From contig OX344758.2 in assembly GCA_947034885.2 (NCBI GenBank), forward strand, positions 1,242,501 through 1,306,500: a DNA stretch of 64,000 nt, read 5' to 3'. The notes under the pieces were generated by a model. It had not been told where the DNA came from. It did not search any database and saw only the letters and a program-made list of their open reading frames with translations. Shown piece by piece: positions 46,201 to 57,960 of the stretch; the first letter of the stretch is position 1, and the number at the start of each line of letters is the position of its first letter. The stretch is from Thuidium tamariscinum (taxonomy: Eukaryota > Streptophyta > Bryopsida > Hypnales > Thuidiaceae). A program made the position numbers and the translations under genes.

Positions 46201-46338
46201 TGGAGGAGGACCAGGCACGGTCACCATCGCCATCGCCACTTGCTCCTCCTGTAACCACCGAAACTCCACGCCACCATCACCACCAGCAGCAGCAGCCCCA
46301 GAAGCCCCAGCGGAAGAAGAATCGCCCTCCACCACCAT
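43201..46338 (-). CDS. BTB/POZ-BACK protein with C-terminal trihelix (SANT-like) DNA-binding domain, 613 aa, six exons
   Basis: Exons on the minus strand: 46338-45886, 45488-45032, 44845-44696, 44382-44145, 43895-43666 and 43514-43201. All introns are GT-AG and phases match (0,1,1,2,1). The coding total of 1842 nt has no internal stop. Residues 56-73 are Asn-rich and 95-117 a probable coiled coil. BTB spans about 129-220 (VYAHKAVLAAKSKEFHAMF, VTFLYIGS), and a BACK-like region about 221-295 resembles At4g08455-type proteins (EYKHYTQKDPGLLLELYE). KRRR follows at 297-300. Exons 5-6 encode a trihelix domain (about 478-582) with NWTNCEVEALIAL, NTWNKLHARMLG and ACKKKYSILYNEYKK. BTB-BACK proteins commonly act as CUL3 adaptors and trihelix proteins bind DNA. 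A nuclear, promoter-directed degradation adaptor is an inference. The upstream in-frame TTG reading is rejected in favour of ATG 46338. Confidence 0.85.
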
Positions 46339-46899
46339 TGGCTCGACTAATACTCCCACTACTAACAAAGCTCGCGCGGCGCCAATTCTTTGCTGCGGAT
46401 TCTCTCACCTCCATCGCCACCTCTGCCGGGAGCCAGGAACCCTAATCTTGCTCTCTGCACAAATTCTCCATGGCAAACAAATGCGCCCGATTCATGGAAT
46501 TGGACACGAATTGAATCTTGAGGAATTGGGGAAGCGAATGAGAAGTGCACGGGATCCGTGGTGATAGCAATGGATGGCGCGGAAGAAGTTCACTTACTGC
46601 GAAGGGGATTTGCTTTGTGGAGGTGCAAGTGATTGTTGCAGTTTCGTAAGTTTGAAGAGGAAGTTCAAGTCCTCCTCTCCTTGTGCCACGGTTTTGGGAT
46701 CACCTGATTGCGGAGGTTTACACGGGGCACGGTCTTGGGTTCCCGCGGCAGGACTTTCAACCTCTCAGCAAGGTAAAACAACCCATCATGGTCAGAATTG
46801 CTAATTTGCCCTCATGCCATTGCTGAAGATCAGTCTTCATTTTTTCCCCACATACAAACAAGTGTGAGAAATAGAGAGAGCAATAGAAATCATATTATT
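46339..46899. other. GC-rich 5' flank of the BTB-trihelix gene
   Basis: GC-elevated up to about 46750 and probably holding the minus-strand promoter and 5' leader. I could not place a TATA box with confidence. Plus-strand frames here are antisense shadows or chance. Confidence 0.4.
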
Positions 46900-46903
46900 T
46901 TAA

Positions 46904-47449
46904 CCCCTAAAGGACTAAAGTCCCCTCGGGGGACACTTGGAATTTCGGGCAGGTTTGTGTGACTTGAATTTTTTCTATGATTTTTTGAAACTTTTTTTGA
47001 AGATAGGAAATCAGATTAGCGAAAAAGTTATTAATAACTTAGTGTTTTGTTCAATCTTGGACCTACTTCTACTTAACACTTTTTTAATGAATGAAAATCA
47101 AGTAGTTTTTTTCTTAAATTTTTTTCCCTAATTCTCAACTCAAATGTTCAACATAAAAAAATTTAACTTCATGGTCCATAGTGCAAAAAAAATCAACAAA
47201 TTGCAATCAAAGTCATCTGAAATTGCAAGTCACAGTTCAAATTTTTTTTTCCAACTTTGAATGCTAATATCTTCCAATTGGTACGGTCAAACTTCATGAA
47301 ATGTTTACCACGTGATCTTAGACAAGTAATTTACAAGATCCTACGGTTAGATTCTAATAAAATTGTTTTTTTTTGTTTTTTGGGAGGAAGTAGCAAACAT
47401 GGCAGTTTTGAGTGGTTTTCAAGCCAAAAATGCCTCAGTCCTTTAAGGG
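46904..47449. mobile_element. piggyBac-like non-autonomous element, 546 bp
   Basis: Flanked by TTAA at 46900-46903 and 47450-47453. Ends are CCCCTAAAGGACTAAAG and, inverted, CCCTTAAAGGACTGAGG. The right interior (ATCTTCCAATTGGTACGGTC, ACAAGATCCTACGGTTAG, GGCAGTTTTGAGTGG) is shared with the elements ending at 39282 and 51873. No ORF. Confidence 0.7.
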
Positions 47450-47453
47450 TTAA

Positions 47454-49920
47454 GAAAGTATGAATACAATATAAATTTTTGAAGTGCTCAATCCAAAAGA
47501 CTATGCAGATAACTCCAAAATAACCATGGAGTTGTATACATAATGTTCACCTTACTCTTCCAAAGCAGTCATAATATTTTCTAATATGAAAGGCCTTAAA
47601 CAGTCACTTCTTATAATGATTTATATTAAAATAGTTCGGTGACTCCCTTAGTCTTAAATAAGACATTGACTGTGGACTATAAAACAATAATGGGGGCATT
47701 GGCTCGCTGTCATGGATCATTTAATGATGATGGATTGTTCTACCTTAGGATTACCATCACAAGTGTTAAAAGCTCATAAATTTTTTAGAGAATTTTGAAC
47801 TCCCATAAATTATCCACTACCAAGTTTTCTGTAATAAGAAATTTTTAGCTCCCTACTTCATTGATTTGACTTTGATAAGTGATAAAGTTGAAAAAAAATT
47901 GAAAAATTTGTAGAATTAAAAGATGCTAAGAATTCAATGGAAACTTTAATCCTCAAGGACTCTAATGCCTAATGTCTAATTTCTAAACAATGAATATATT
48001 GTAAGTCAATTTCTCTCTCAATACTACTTGGATGAAAGTCATCCTAAATGGTGGAAGTACTTTATGGAGTTGTTGTCTTATTTAATAGTTGGATTGGTGT
48101 TAGTAGAATATATATTTGTCTAAAGTCACCAATGTGAAAGTACCTCAAGTGGTTGACAAAGCTAAAATTGCATTGACTCTTATTGAAAATGAGGTCATAG
48201 ATTTAAAAAACACAAAAATTTCAAAAAATCATCACATCAAGTGCACCTCATTTCAAATTCATCCTATCAAAAAGATCCTCAAAAGTATAACAATTTTTTT
48301 TTTAAATTGAATTTTGAAAGAATTTTGATATTTTCCTTTCAAAACTTATTAAAAAATGATGGTGCTAGCATTGGTGAATCTAATTGTACAAACGGAATCT
48401 AAAATCCAAACTCTAAAGCTTTTTTTTTGTATCCCAATTGCAAAATATTCTTCCAAAGAGTACTTTGAATGTGATGATTTTTTTTCAAATCATCAATTCT
48501 ATAGAAGACTCTTGAGTCTTAATGCTCAGGGATTAAAGAAACATTTGGACCAAAGATCTATTCATGTCATCTTCCCTACTTTGTTTATTTGATTTAGATA
48601 AGTGATGAAGATGAAAAAAGTTAGAAAAAATTGTAGGATTTAAAGATGTAGAGAGTGTATTTGTGACTCAAGGTTTTTTTTTTGGCCTAGCACCAAGCCT
48701 ATAGGAAAAAAATAGTAAATTTTAGATGAAATTGCCAATAAACTTCAAAGTTTTTAAAAACAGTGGATGAAATTGCCAAATAGTGGATGAAAATAGAATA
48801 ATAGATATTGTATGTATTATGTGCTAGTATGATATTTCCTATCCAATATATGGATGAATGTTGAAATTTGGAGCTCCACAATAAAATGAAATATTTCCAC
48901 TTTGGCACTTAATGAGAAATGAAAAAAAAATTGTTGTGACTTTGAAGAAAATTTTGGAGCCAAGAACTAATGATGTCATGTCATTAATTAAGAGTATCCA
49001 AGTGCTTCAAAAATATATACAATCTTGGTGTGTAAGAGAATCTCATGGAACTACTATAGATTCTTTCTTCCAACTAGTTTAAATGAATGATGACTCATAT
49101 ATTTTGCACTTTCATCCTTCATTTTTAAGAGGTAACATACTTACTTGGGAAGTGTTATAAATTTTATTTTTGTAAATATTACATATTATTGAGCCCAATT
49201 TTCATAAATGCTAAATTTCAATACTCTATAGAGTTACGTGTTATAGTATTATTTGCATTCAATCCCTAACATGTATGGAAGGTTAACAAGATTGTACAAA
49301 ATTGAAAAACTTTACTAAAAAGGAAAAAGGAAATTTTAGAATTCTCCATAAAAGTGTGCAATGTTTGCAAGAAGAAAATCAAATGAAGGTAGGAGGTTTA
49401 TTAAAAAACCATTTAAAGAATAAAAATTAATTTGGAGAGGTTAAACTTATTGAAATATTTTCTGGTTTCTTTTTGTGAAACGGGCATTTTGAATTGGGAT
49501 CTATCCAAGTCATTTCATATTATTTGGAGCTTTGTGTAATTAATTATGAATTTTTGAAGTTGAAACATATTGGGCATGAAAAGCATTCACTTCCTAAATT
49601 TACACATTTTGAATAGGGGCAATCAAAGTAAACTTCATGTTTACTTTAAAACATGCTTTTGGAGCTAAGCATTTTATAGACCTCTTACTTCAATGAGTCT
49701 ACAAAATCACAATGAAAAGCCCATAAAAAGTTGGAGAACCAAATTTGTAACTTCTTGGAAATTCATTGAAATATTGTATTTGTACTTATGATTGATTTTA
49801 GTTTGACAATATTTCTAATTTTCACAAAATACAAAGAATGTACTTTTTCATGTACAAATTAGTCAAACTTTACAAAAAAAAAGACAAATTACAAAACTCT
49901 ACATGGTAGCATATAATACT
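47454..49920. other. AT-rich spacer
   Basis: No gene, RNA or element end recognised. Short frames (48116-48310, 48356-48592, 48699-48908) are Lys/Asn/Ile/Phe-rich and domain-free. Confidence 0.4.
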
Positions 49921-50030
49921 CACTACAAAAAAATGAATGTCCACAATGACTGCAAGATGATTGCAAAATGACTACAATAGTCATTTTGTAGTCATCTTGC
50001 AGTCATTGTGGACACTCATTTTTTGTAGTG
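49921..50030. mobile_element. 110-bp palindromic CACTA-type MITE
   Basis: Begins CACTACAAAAAAATGAATG and ends with its inverted complement CATTTTTTGTAGTG. The two arms (about 50 bp each, with GTCCACAATGACTGCAAGATG) are almost perfectly complementary around a short loop. Flanks ACT and ATT agree at two of three bases, so the target duplication is imperfect. Confidence 0.85.
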
Positions 50031-51001
50031 ATTTGCAAGAGGAAAATTAGAACTATTGGTCCACAAAATTTTAGAACAAGATATATGAAAAGTGGAAGAG
50101 GCAACTTTCTAACTTCTTGAAAAATTAATTTTTACCTTGGATTTGAACTTTTTGGTTGCTTTAGGTTGACAACAATGAAATTTAATTTCTAAAATGTAAT
50201 TCCTTCTAATTCATATAGAAGGAGAAGCATTGTATAATCTACTAAAGTAAAATTTCATTTTATGAAACACAAAAAATGTTTATAATTCTAATTAAGTGTA
50301 GAATTATCCTAGGGACTTTTGTAATGAAAGTGCATCAAGTTTGAAGGTGGAGTACATCTCATGGGGTATTTTACATAATGTGAAATTCTTCTCAAGTGAA
50401 AAAATAATTTTTTATAATTCCAACTATATGTAGAATTATCCTAAAATCCCTTTGTTTACAATTGATTTCATACTTTGTTGCATTACAAATTGGATGTGGT
50501 TGAGATTCACACATCAAATGATATTTTTATGACTTATTATTATTCTTAAAATTATTTTTAATGATTTCTAAATTAATTTTTTAATTTTTAATTTTTTAAT
50601 ATTTAAAATTTTGGCTAGAAATACACTAATTCATAGTTTGGAAATCACCCCCTAAATACTCTTTTGATGGCCTAAAAAACCACATATTGCCTCAATCCTT
50701 GTTTAGATTACATATTCACATTTAGATTTAAAAGACTTATAAAAGTATAAGGGCTGGATTACATATGGTGTTGTTAGATTCAAAGTCTAAGAACTACAAA
50801 ATTTTGACAAGAGTAGATGATGTATAAAAGGTTCATCCCTATTCTAAAATGAATAATTTAATAATTTGAAACTCTACATGTCTATTATGAGATCTTTGAT
50901 TACCAATCCTAATTCAAATCTTTCAAATTTTATCATTGATAACAATTAATAAATTTTAGCATTTTTCTAAATTATAAGAGTTTTTTTTAAACTAGGTCTA
51001 T
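50031..51001. other. AT-rich spacer
   Basis: Nothing recognised. Confidence 0.4.
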
Positions 51002-51110
51002 CACTACAAGAGAAAGGGGTGTTTTAAGTAGTGTCCTAGACATCAAGTCTTTTAAGTAATGTCTTTTAAGTAAGGTTTTAAGTAAAATTTTACTAAAAAG
51101 ATTGTAGCTA
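51002..51110. mobile_element. CACTA terminus, partial
   Basis: CACTACAAGAGAAAGGGGTG is followed by repeated TTTTAAGTAATGTC-type words, consistent with a CACTA end and its subterminal repeats. The opposite end was not found. Confidence 0.5.
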
Positions 51111-51499
51111 CAAGCCCACAAGTGGTTTAAAACAAGATGTATAAATTAAAGCATCAATGTTAACATTGCATTTCAAAATTGAAGATAAATAAAGTTGTAT
51201 GACTCATATATTTTCTATTGCTCCTTGCACATATTAAGGTTTCATTGATTCACAAAGTTATTTGTGCTAAAGAACAACAATCAAAGGATATTTTGCAAGT
51301 ATTTTGATCAACAAATTTTTGAAAAACAACAATTATATTACAAGTGATCAAATTAAAAACATTTATAATCTTCTATTATATAGCATGAAGGAAAGAGTTC
51401 TTCTCTTTGTGAGAGCTAATGTATGTAGTTCTTTGGTAAATTTTTTTGAAACTCTCTTATAAGATAGAGAAATTGATTAGCTTCGTGGGAATATAATTT

Positions 51500-51873
51500 T
51501 TATTTCAATTGCTCCTCGGGAGCAAAAGTTATACCACAAAAACTACAAAATCAAAAAAAAAAATTCCTAAAATAATGTTTTTTTTAATAAGTGAAGCTTT
51601 GATTCATTCTATTTGAACTAGTAATGAAAAAGTTACAAACAATGTAGTTTTTTGGATTGTTTTAACATCTACTTGAGAAAAATAACTTTGATCACTTGTA
51701 TTTTCCAATCTCTATAGTCAAACTTCAAAAAAAATTAATTACATGATCTTGAACAAGTTTAGTATAGGATCCTATAGTTAGACTTTCAAAAAAAGTTTTA
51801 TTAATTTTTTGTTTTTAAATGAATGCACTAAAAATGGCAATTTTGAGAGGTTTTGGTTTTAGTCCTTTAGGAG
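51500..51873. mobile_element. piggyBac-like element, right part
   Basis: The right end GTCCTTTAGGAG is followed by TTAA (51874-51877). The interior (CCAATCTCTATAGTCAAACTT, ATGATCTTGAACAAG, GGATCCTATAGTTAGAC, GGCAATTTTGAGAGG) parallels the element at 46904 in order. The left terminus is not recognisable; CTCCTCGGGAG near 51520 may mark its degraded left part. Confidence 0.5.
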
Positions 51874-51877
51874 TTAA

Positions 51878-52171
51878 ATACTAACATAATTGTAATGATA
51901 GTATAAAATGTTCTTTGATGTTGTAAGAGGATAAGTTTTCCCTTTGTAACCATAGATATTCACCTAGTTCTAATCATTGATTTTATAAAATTGTCATTTC
52001 AAATTCAATTCTACAATCAACTTGTCCTTATACAAATGCAGTACATTTTATGTTAATTACAATGAAATAAAGTGGAATTAAATAGAACTATAGGGCATAT
52101 AATTAGACTTGTCAATTTTGGTCATCCAACTTTTAAATTCACCCAAAAGGATTCAAATAAATATTTATATA
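51878..52171. other. AT-rich spacer
   Basis: Nothing recognised. Confidence 0.3.
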
Positions 52172-52175
52172 TTAA

Positions 52176-53061
52176 TCCCTTGAAGATCAAATGTTCAAAT
52201 TTTGAACAATGGATGAATAGAAAGTTGCACGTATACTAAGAGTACAAAACATGCATTTTTTCATATATCAATATTTTAGAAGATTCTTGCATTAGTTCTT
52301 TAACATTTTTTATAGTATAGATTAAATTTTGAAGACTTTTCTTTTTAAACATTCTATGATTTTAAAGGTACTTGGTAGTTTTGGCATTAGAAAGTAAAAT
52401 GACAATCATCATCAATGTCTAAATGCCCAAGGCCTTTTTTGAGCTTCTAGGAATTTGCTCTAAAATGAACAAAAAGTGAACTTTATGATGAAATTAATCA
52501 ATTTAAAAAAAATGTAACCATACAAATTCAAACTAGACATGTTAGAGATCATTTAGGAAAAGAAAACACAACAATATCACTTATGGATTGAAAGATTATA
52601 ATGTTTGATCATGATGGTGTTAAAATTGCAAAAGTGATGTGAAGTCTTTCAATCTTCTTTTCACAAGTCAAATCTAGAAAGTTGGTGATCAAAAAAATAT
52701 GAGGTGAAAGGGCCTAACATGCATAACCCCAATCAATTTATGGCTTCTCAAAATCTACTTTACAATTTTTTTAAATGAATTTCTAATGTGATTTTTTCTC
52801 CAAGATCTAGTGTATTTGAGGCTTATTTCCAAGAACCCTCAATACTACAGAAAGTCAAGATTGTAATGGGTATCCTTGCACAAAATCTTGAATAGAAAAA
52901 TCATAGTCAATCATTTATAAGATTGGATTTTTGATGCTTAAAGTAGACTTCAAAAGGAATTCTCCCAAAATACAAACTATTCAAAACAACAACTTGATTA
53001 GGTTTAATTTAACTTCAAAGCTTTGCAAACACGACATTTTAGTGCCTCCAACATTTAGGGG
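52176..53061. mobile_element. Possible piggyBac-like element, 886 bp
   Basis: TTAA flanks at 52172-52175 and 53062-53065. The left end TCCCTTGAAGATC and the inverted right end CCCCTAAATGTTG agree only in the first eight or so bases (YCCCTTRAA pattern). It is the weakest of this set, and a chance pairing of two TTAA sites is possible. Confidence 0.35.
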
Positions 53062-53244
53062 TTAAATTATTATTCTAAGTTGTATTTTATAATACATTGA
53101 TATGATTTTAAAAATCTATATTATCCCTTGCTTTTGGAGGAAGTAGACTATAGAAATGCAATTGCCTCTATTTTTTTTACTAAACTCCAAAAATGGCATC
53201 ATAAAAGTGAGACAAGATGTACTCTTTAACAAAGAACTGATACA

Positions 53245-53506
53245 GGATGTTAAATCCTACCATTGAAGGTGGGCCCAATAGGATAAAATTTGAATTACGT
53301 AGGAATAAAAGTAAAAAAGCCACTTATTTTGTCTAGTGTTTAGGGGTATGTTCTAAGCCCCTCCTAGCTAATTGGGGTCTCTAATTGCTAGTATGAATTC
53401 ACAATTTGCAAAAAATAAATTGTAGAAAAAATAAAAAATTTCAACATTTATCCCTAGGATAAATCGAGTCAGTTGGGCCCACCTTTGATGGTAGGATTTA
53501 ACGTCC
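53245..53506. mobile_element. MITE with 34-bp inverted repeats, 262 bp
   Basis: The left arm GGATGTTAAATCCTACCAT (continuing to AAGGTGGGCCCAA) pairs with the inverted right arm GGACGTTAAATCCTACCAT, also continuing to AAGGTGGGCCCAA. Three or so mismatches in 34. Unassigned superfamily, no ORF. Confidence 0.85.
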
Positions 53507-54383
53507 TCCCTCTAGATATACCTCCTTCAATTATGATTTTACAAGCTCTTTTTTAATCCATTCATCCTTCTCAAACTTCTCAAGCAAGGTATCACAATTT
53601 AATGCATTCAATATAGGAATATTTTGCAACATCTTCCATTCCATTCAAATTGATAGACTTCTAAGCAACACATCAAAAGTTTTGATTTTAAAATGGCTTA
53701 GGGATTCTCTAACCACAAATTTGCCATATGTCTTAGCTACAACCATGAAAAACAAATAAATAAATCTTTATTATTTGTAGGTTCAAAGTTTTAAATTAGC
53801 AAATAGTTTAGGCAATATTTTTTTAATGAGAAGATTTTTAAAATTAGAAATTAACTCCTACAATTAATAACACAACCATTCCTTGTTTCCTACTTCATTA
53901 TTGGATTACATTTAAATTTGTAAAAATAATTATTTTTAAATTGTTATATTTTTAATGCCATTATAAAAAAATTATATTTGAAGAAGATTTATCACTATAC
54001 TAATAACAATTTTTAAAGTTAAGTTTTTATTTATTGAAGATTAAACTTAATTATACTATATTATTCACAAGTTGAAATTTATCATTAAAAGAAGGTATTC
54101 ATTTGATGTTCACATGATCAAATATTTGTCTATTTTTTTCTAATTTGTATATGATGAAATTTGGGACCATGAAAAATATTGTATGTTAAAAATAAAAATG
54201 AAAGTTTTAGTTACACTCAATTGGTTTGAAATTTATTTATATATTTTATATATTTTTTGGATGTAGTTGTAAATATGATTACTATCAACAATGTAAAACA
54301 TAATATATTTGATAAAAAAAAGATAGCTTATTGTATATCTAATTTTAGTTGACGACCTTTGTGATCTTTAATTGATGATTAAA
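53507..54383. other. Very AT-rich spacer
   Basis: Nothing recognised. Confidence 0.4.
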
Positions 54384-54644
54384 CATAAGAGGTTTTTTCA
54401 AGGTATTAAGAGACTATTTTAGTCCCATTCTCCAATCTATGAACCAATTATTGCTAGTCAAATTTTTAAAAAACTAAAAAAAATTGAAATTGAAAAAATA
54501 TATATTAACAAAATATTAATAAAAATATTATTATCTGATGTGGCAATCTCTCTGCTACATCAGATTGCTTGTTCATCAAATTTCAACGAGTTCCTACAGT
54601 TTGGAAACTCGCAATCTCTTGATATGGCCAAAAAATCTCTTATG
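54384..54644. mobile_element. MITE, CATAAGAGGTTTTTTCA family, copy 1
   Basis: The left CATAAGAGGTTTTTT pairs with the inverted right CATAAGAGATTTTTT. The interior holds a hairpin (TCTGATGTGGC ... GCTACATCAGA) near 54534 and the phrase GTTCCTACAGTTTGGAAACTC. Copy 2 lies at 57576-57876. Confidence 0.75.
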
Positions 54645-56696
54645 AACATATCCATCCAATTTTGTTCAAATAAAAAATACATTAGAGTTAGGAGTTTGAA
54701 ATACTTGAATAGGTTTAAGGTTACACATTGATGCATTAGAAGGGATTTGAGAGCAAGAGAAGCCTGTTTTAGGATTATTCCCTTTGTGCTATCCAAAAAC
54801 TGTGAACCAACCCTATTGGCTGAAATTTTTGAAATTTAGAATAATAAATAATTTTTTTTCAAAAATTCTAAAAAGTGTTTTGAATCCCAAAATTTACTTT
54901 TATAAAAATAAAATAAAAAATTTAAAAATTAATCAATTAAAAATGAGTATTTTTTGTTGTGGCAATGTCTTGATTACATTAGATTGCTAATGTGGCACAT
55001 TCCCACAATTCGGGAGCTCAAAAATACTTGTAGGTCCTCAAATCTCTCCTAATGGTTTGAGGTTCTTTGATGTAATATTTTTTTTAGTACAACTTTGAAT
55101 GTATTGTGATTAGGTGAGTTTAAAATAGCTTGAAATTAGAAGGAGTTTGAAGCTTTAGATAGGATACTTTGAAGTTTTGAATAGTTTAGAACTTAGGACT
55201 TAAGGAGAAGTATGAGATTAATTAAGGTTTTATAATTATTTTCAAATTCATTGAGTGTAATGTTGTTTTGGGCTAAGGAGAAGACTAGGACTTTGGCTTG
55301 AGATTCTCAATTTTCATCAATCCTAAAAGAGCTTTGTCTTGCAATGTGAAAGGAGATTCAAAAGGTTCAAGAAAAACATTTGTGAATAAGAAAAATTACC
55401 CAAATGCTAAAAAAAATGTTCAATAGAGGTTTGAAGGACTCCAAAAAAACAAAGATGGAAAGAACAAAAGAGTTCAAACCTTAATTTATCTAAGTGCCAA
55501 TGCCTACAATTATATGGTAGTACTTACAAGCCATTGACCATTGAGTGGTTAATGGCTTCTTTCCAAAATTCACAAACTTTTGTAGAATAAACATGTCTTT
55601 TTTTCTTGATATATGGGTGCATTATGAATACTTGTATGTGTCAATTATTCAAATAGAATTAAAGAAGCTTTAAGAATTCCCAAGTTGCAACAACCAAGAA
55701 TTCTATGTACAAAAAAATTTCTTTGAACATTGGTATACTCTCATTCAACCTATAACTTTCCATTCCCTACATCATATATTTCATTAACATTGTGATTGGT
55801 TTGTTTATGCAAGTTGATCCTTATATATATTGTTCACTTCATGCCAGTAAATTGCAAGGAAAGTACCCATTAGATGAAATCTAAGGCCTTCAAAGGGGTG
55901 ATTTGGGATAATTCCCGAAACAATTTATGGAACGGCCGGGAGCTGTCAAGCCAACATTTCCGAAAAAATAAAAATTGGGAGTCCTGAAATGCAAAAAAAA
56001 GTCCAAAAAAAATTCAAAAAAAAAATTCAAAAATAACGTGGCATTGCCTCTATCACATCAAATTCCTGCAATTCTACAGTTCACTACATTCCCAAACTAC
56101 AAGAACTTGCAATCTCTTACACCCCTCAAATCTCTTTTAATGCAATGCAAACACATACAAAAATACCCATTACAATCTTACATCATCCCTAGGTAGACTT
56201 TTGCTATCAAATGAGATTAGGACTTCTTTATCTAGTTGGTTAGTGGCTAAAATCAATGCCTTGGATGATGGTGATATAATTATTAATGACTAATTTAGGA
56301 TCTTCTCCCTTTCTATTGTAAATTCATTGTAGGAGAACTAGCTTTTTTATTCTTTATGTCATGGCTATGTTAGAAAATATTGCAACTATGTTAGGAAATA
56401 TTTTGATTGCTTTAGGTGTTCTAATGACTACTTTGGCTATACTTATTGATGGTTTGGAGGTAGTTTAGAGAGTTTTTGAGCCAATTAGGCAACACACTTT
56501 AGATATTCATGGCCATATTAGAAAACTAACCCCTCAAAAGATACTGCCACTTTGGTTTGTATTAGTTGTCCCTCCTCCCCTTCTCACAAAATTTACAGGC
56601 TATTGATTGTTTTTAAAAAGAATGTTGACCTTTGAAATCGCCGTTGATTTCTCAAAACATCACAAGCCATTGATCTCATGAGATTTAATTTGAGCC
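54645..56696. other. AT-rich spacer with remnants of the same MITE family
   Basis: Near 54950-55060 and 56035-56160 are phrases such as GTGGCAATGTCTTGATTACAT and CTACAAGAACTTGCAATCTC that match the interior of the MITE at 54384. They look like older fragments. No gene recognised. Confidence 0.45.
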
Positions 56697-57060
56697 ATCC
56701 AAATATGGATACAAATATAATATGTGAATATGGATACAGATATGGATACAAATATAAAGTGAATACTGAATATGGATACAATATTCACTAGAAGAAAACT
56801 GCGTTGAATTCCATAAAAACGCGTTAGGTTTTTTGTGTTAAGTTAACGCTGGAAAAACACAGTTTTCTGCATTTTCCTGCATTTCTTGCGTTTTCACTAC
56901 GTTTTGAACAAGGAACTCAATACAAACAACCTGACGCGTTTTTATAGAATTCAACACAATTTTCTTCTAGTGATTTCATACAAATATTATATATGAGTGT
57001 AGATATGGATACAATACTAGATACAGATACCAAATAAGGATATGGATATTAGATATGGAA
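56697..57060. repeat. ATGGATACA-type low-complexity repeat
   Basis: Irregular repeats of GAATATGGATACA and GATATGGATACA on both sides of the MITE at 56786, showing the MITE inserted into a pre-existing simple repeat. Confidence 0.75.
56786..56972. mobile_element. CACTA-type MITE, 187 bp
   Basis: Ends CACTAGAAGAAAACTGCG and AATTTTCTTCTAGTG, with the 3-bp duplication ATT on each side. Inverted arms continue through TTGAATTC. Its terminus is the same as the 4.05-kb CACTA element at 6409 and the MITE at 31125. Confidence 0.9.
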
Positions 57061-57575
57061 TTGAAAATCCCATATTGATTGTCAATTACATTGGCTCCTA
57101 AAAATTACAAGAAGGGGGGTGGAGGAGAAAAATGAGAGGGGAATGAAAATTTTAAAATTTAAGTTTTTTGGAGGTGGGGGTGTTTGAGTTAATTTTTTTA
57201 ATTTAAAATTCTTTTGGATGGGTAGTGAGGCCTCATGGTACCTTTGCCTCACTACCCTACCCGCTTAAAAGATAGGTGACATAGTCAAGTTAGGAAATAT
57301 TGTAATTGCTATAAGGGGTCTAATGGCTACTTTAGCTATATTTTTTGGTGGTTTTTGAATAGTGTAGAGATTGTTTTCAACCAATTAGGCAATACACGTC
57401 AAGAATCATAACAAAATTATAATTTGTAAAGAAAATAAAATTTCAATTGTACTCTCTATTTCTCATATTTTCCTTTACATGAAATAAACTAATTTTTTTT
57501 CAAAGATGTCAATAACGCAATTGAGCCATTCTATTATAGGCTGGTTTACTTTAGAAGGGCAAGGCTAAGAGCAAG

Positions 57576-57876
57576 CATAAGAGGTTTTTTCAGGGCCTGA
57601 GAGACTGTTTCAGCCATGTTCTCCAATCTGTGAACCCGTCAGATTAAATAATAATAATAATAAATTAAAAAAAATTAAAATTAAAATATTTTTAAAATAT
57701 TTTTAAAATATTTTTTTTTGAAAAAAAAATTAAAATATTGATTAAATATTAATATCTGATGTGGCAATCTCTTGGCCACATCAGATCGCCTCTGTAGTAG
57801 CTCTATGGCAGCTTTCAGCAAGTTCCTACAGTCTGGGAACTCGCAGTCTTCTAGAGAAGCTGAAAAACCTCTTGTG
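57576..57876. mobile_element. MITE, CATAAGAGGTTTTTTCA family, copy 2
   Basis: The left CATAAGAGGTTTTTTCAG pairs with the inverted right CACAAGAGGTTTTTCAG. The internal hairpin is perfect here (TCTGATGTGGC and GCCACATCAGA around CAATCTCTTG). It shares CAGT.TGG.AACTCGCA.TC with copy 1. Confidence 0.8.
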
Positions 57877-57960
57877 GTTCAAAGTACCCTCCCCCCAAAT
57901 AGTTTTTTTTTGTTTTAGAATCTACTCCCAAGTTTCACACTCAACTTTCTAAAAATAATT

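Noticed and set aside
45898-46564. Plus-strand frames across the first BTB exon
   Set aside because: Antisense to an exon with clear splice sites and domain content.
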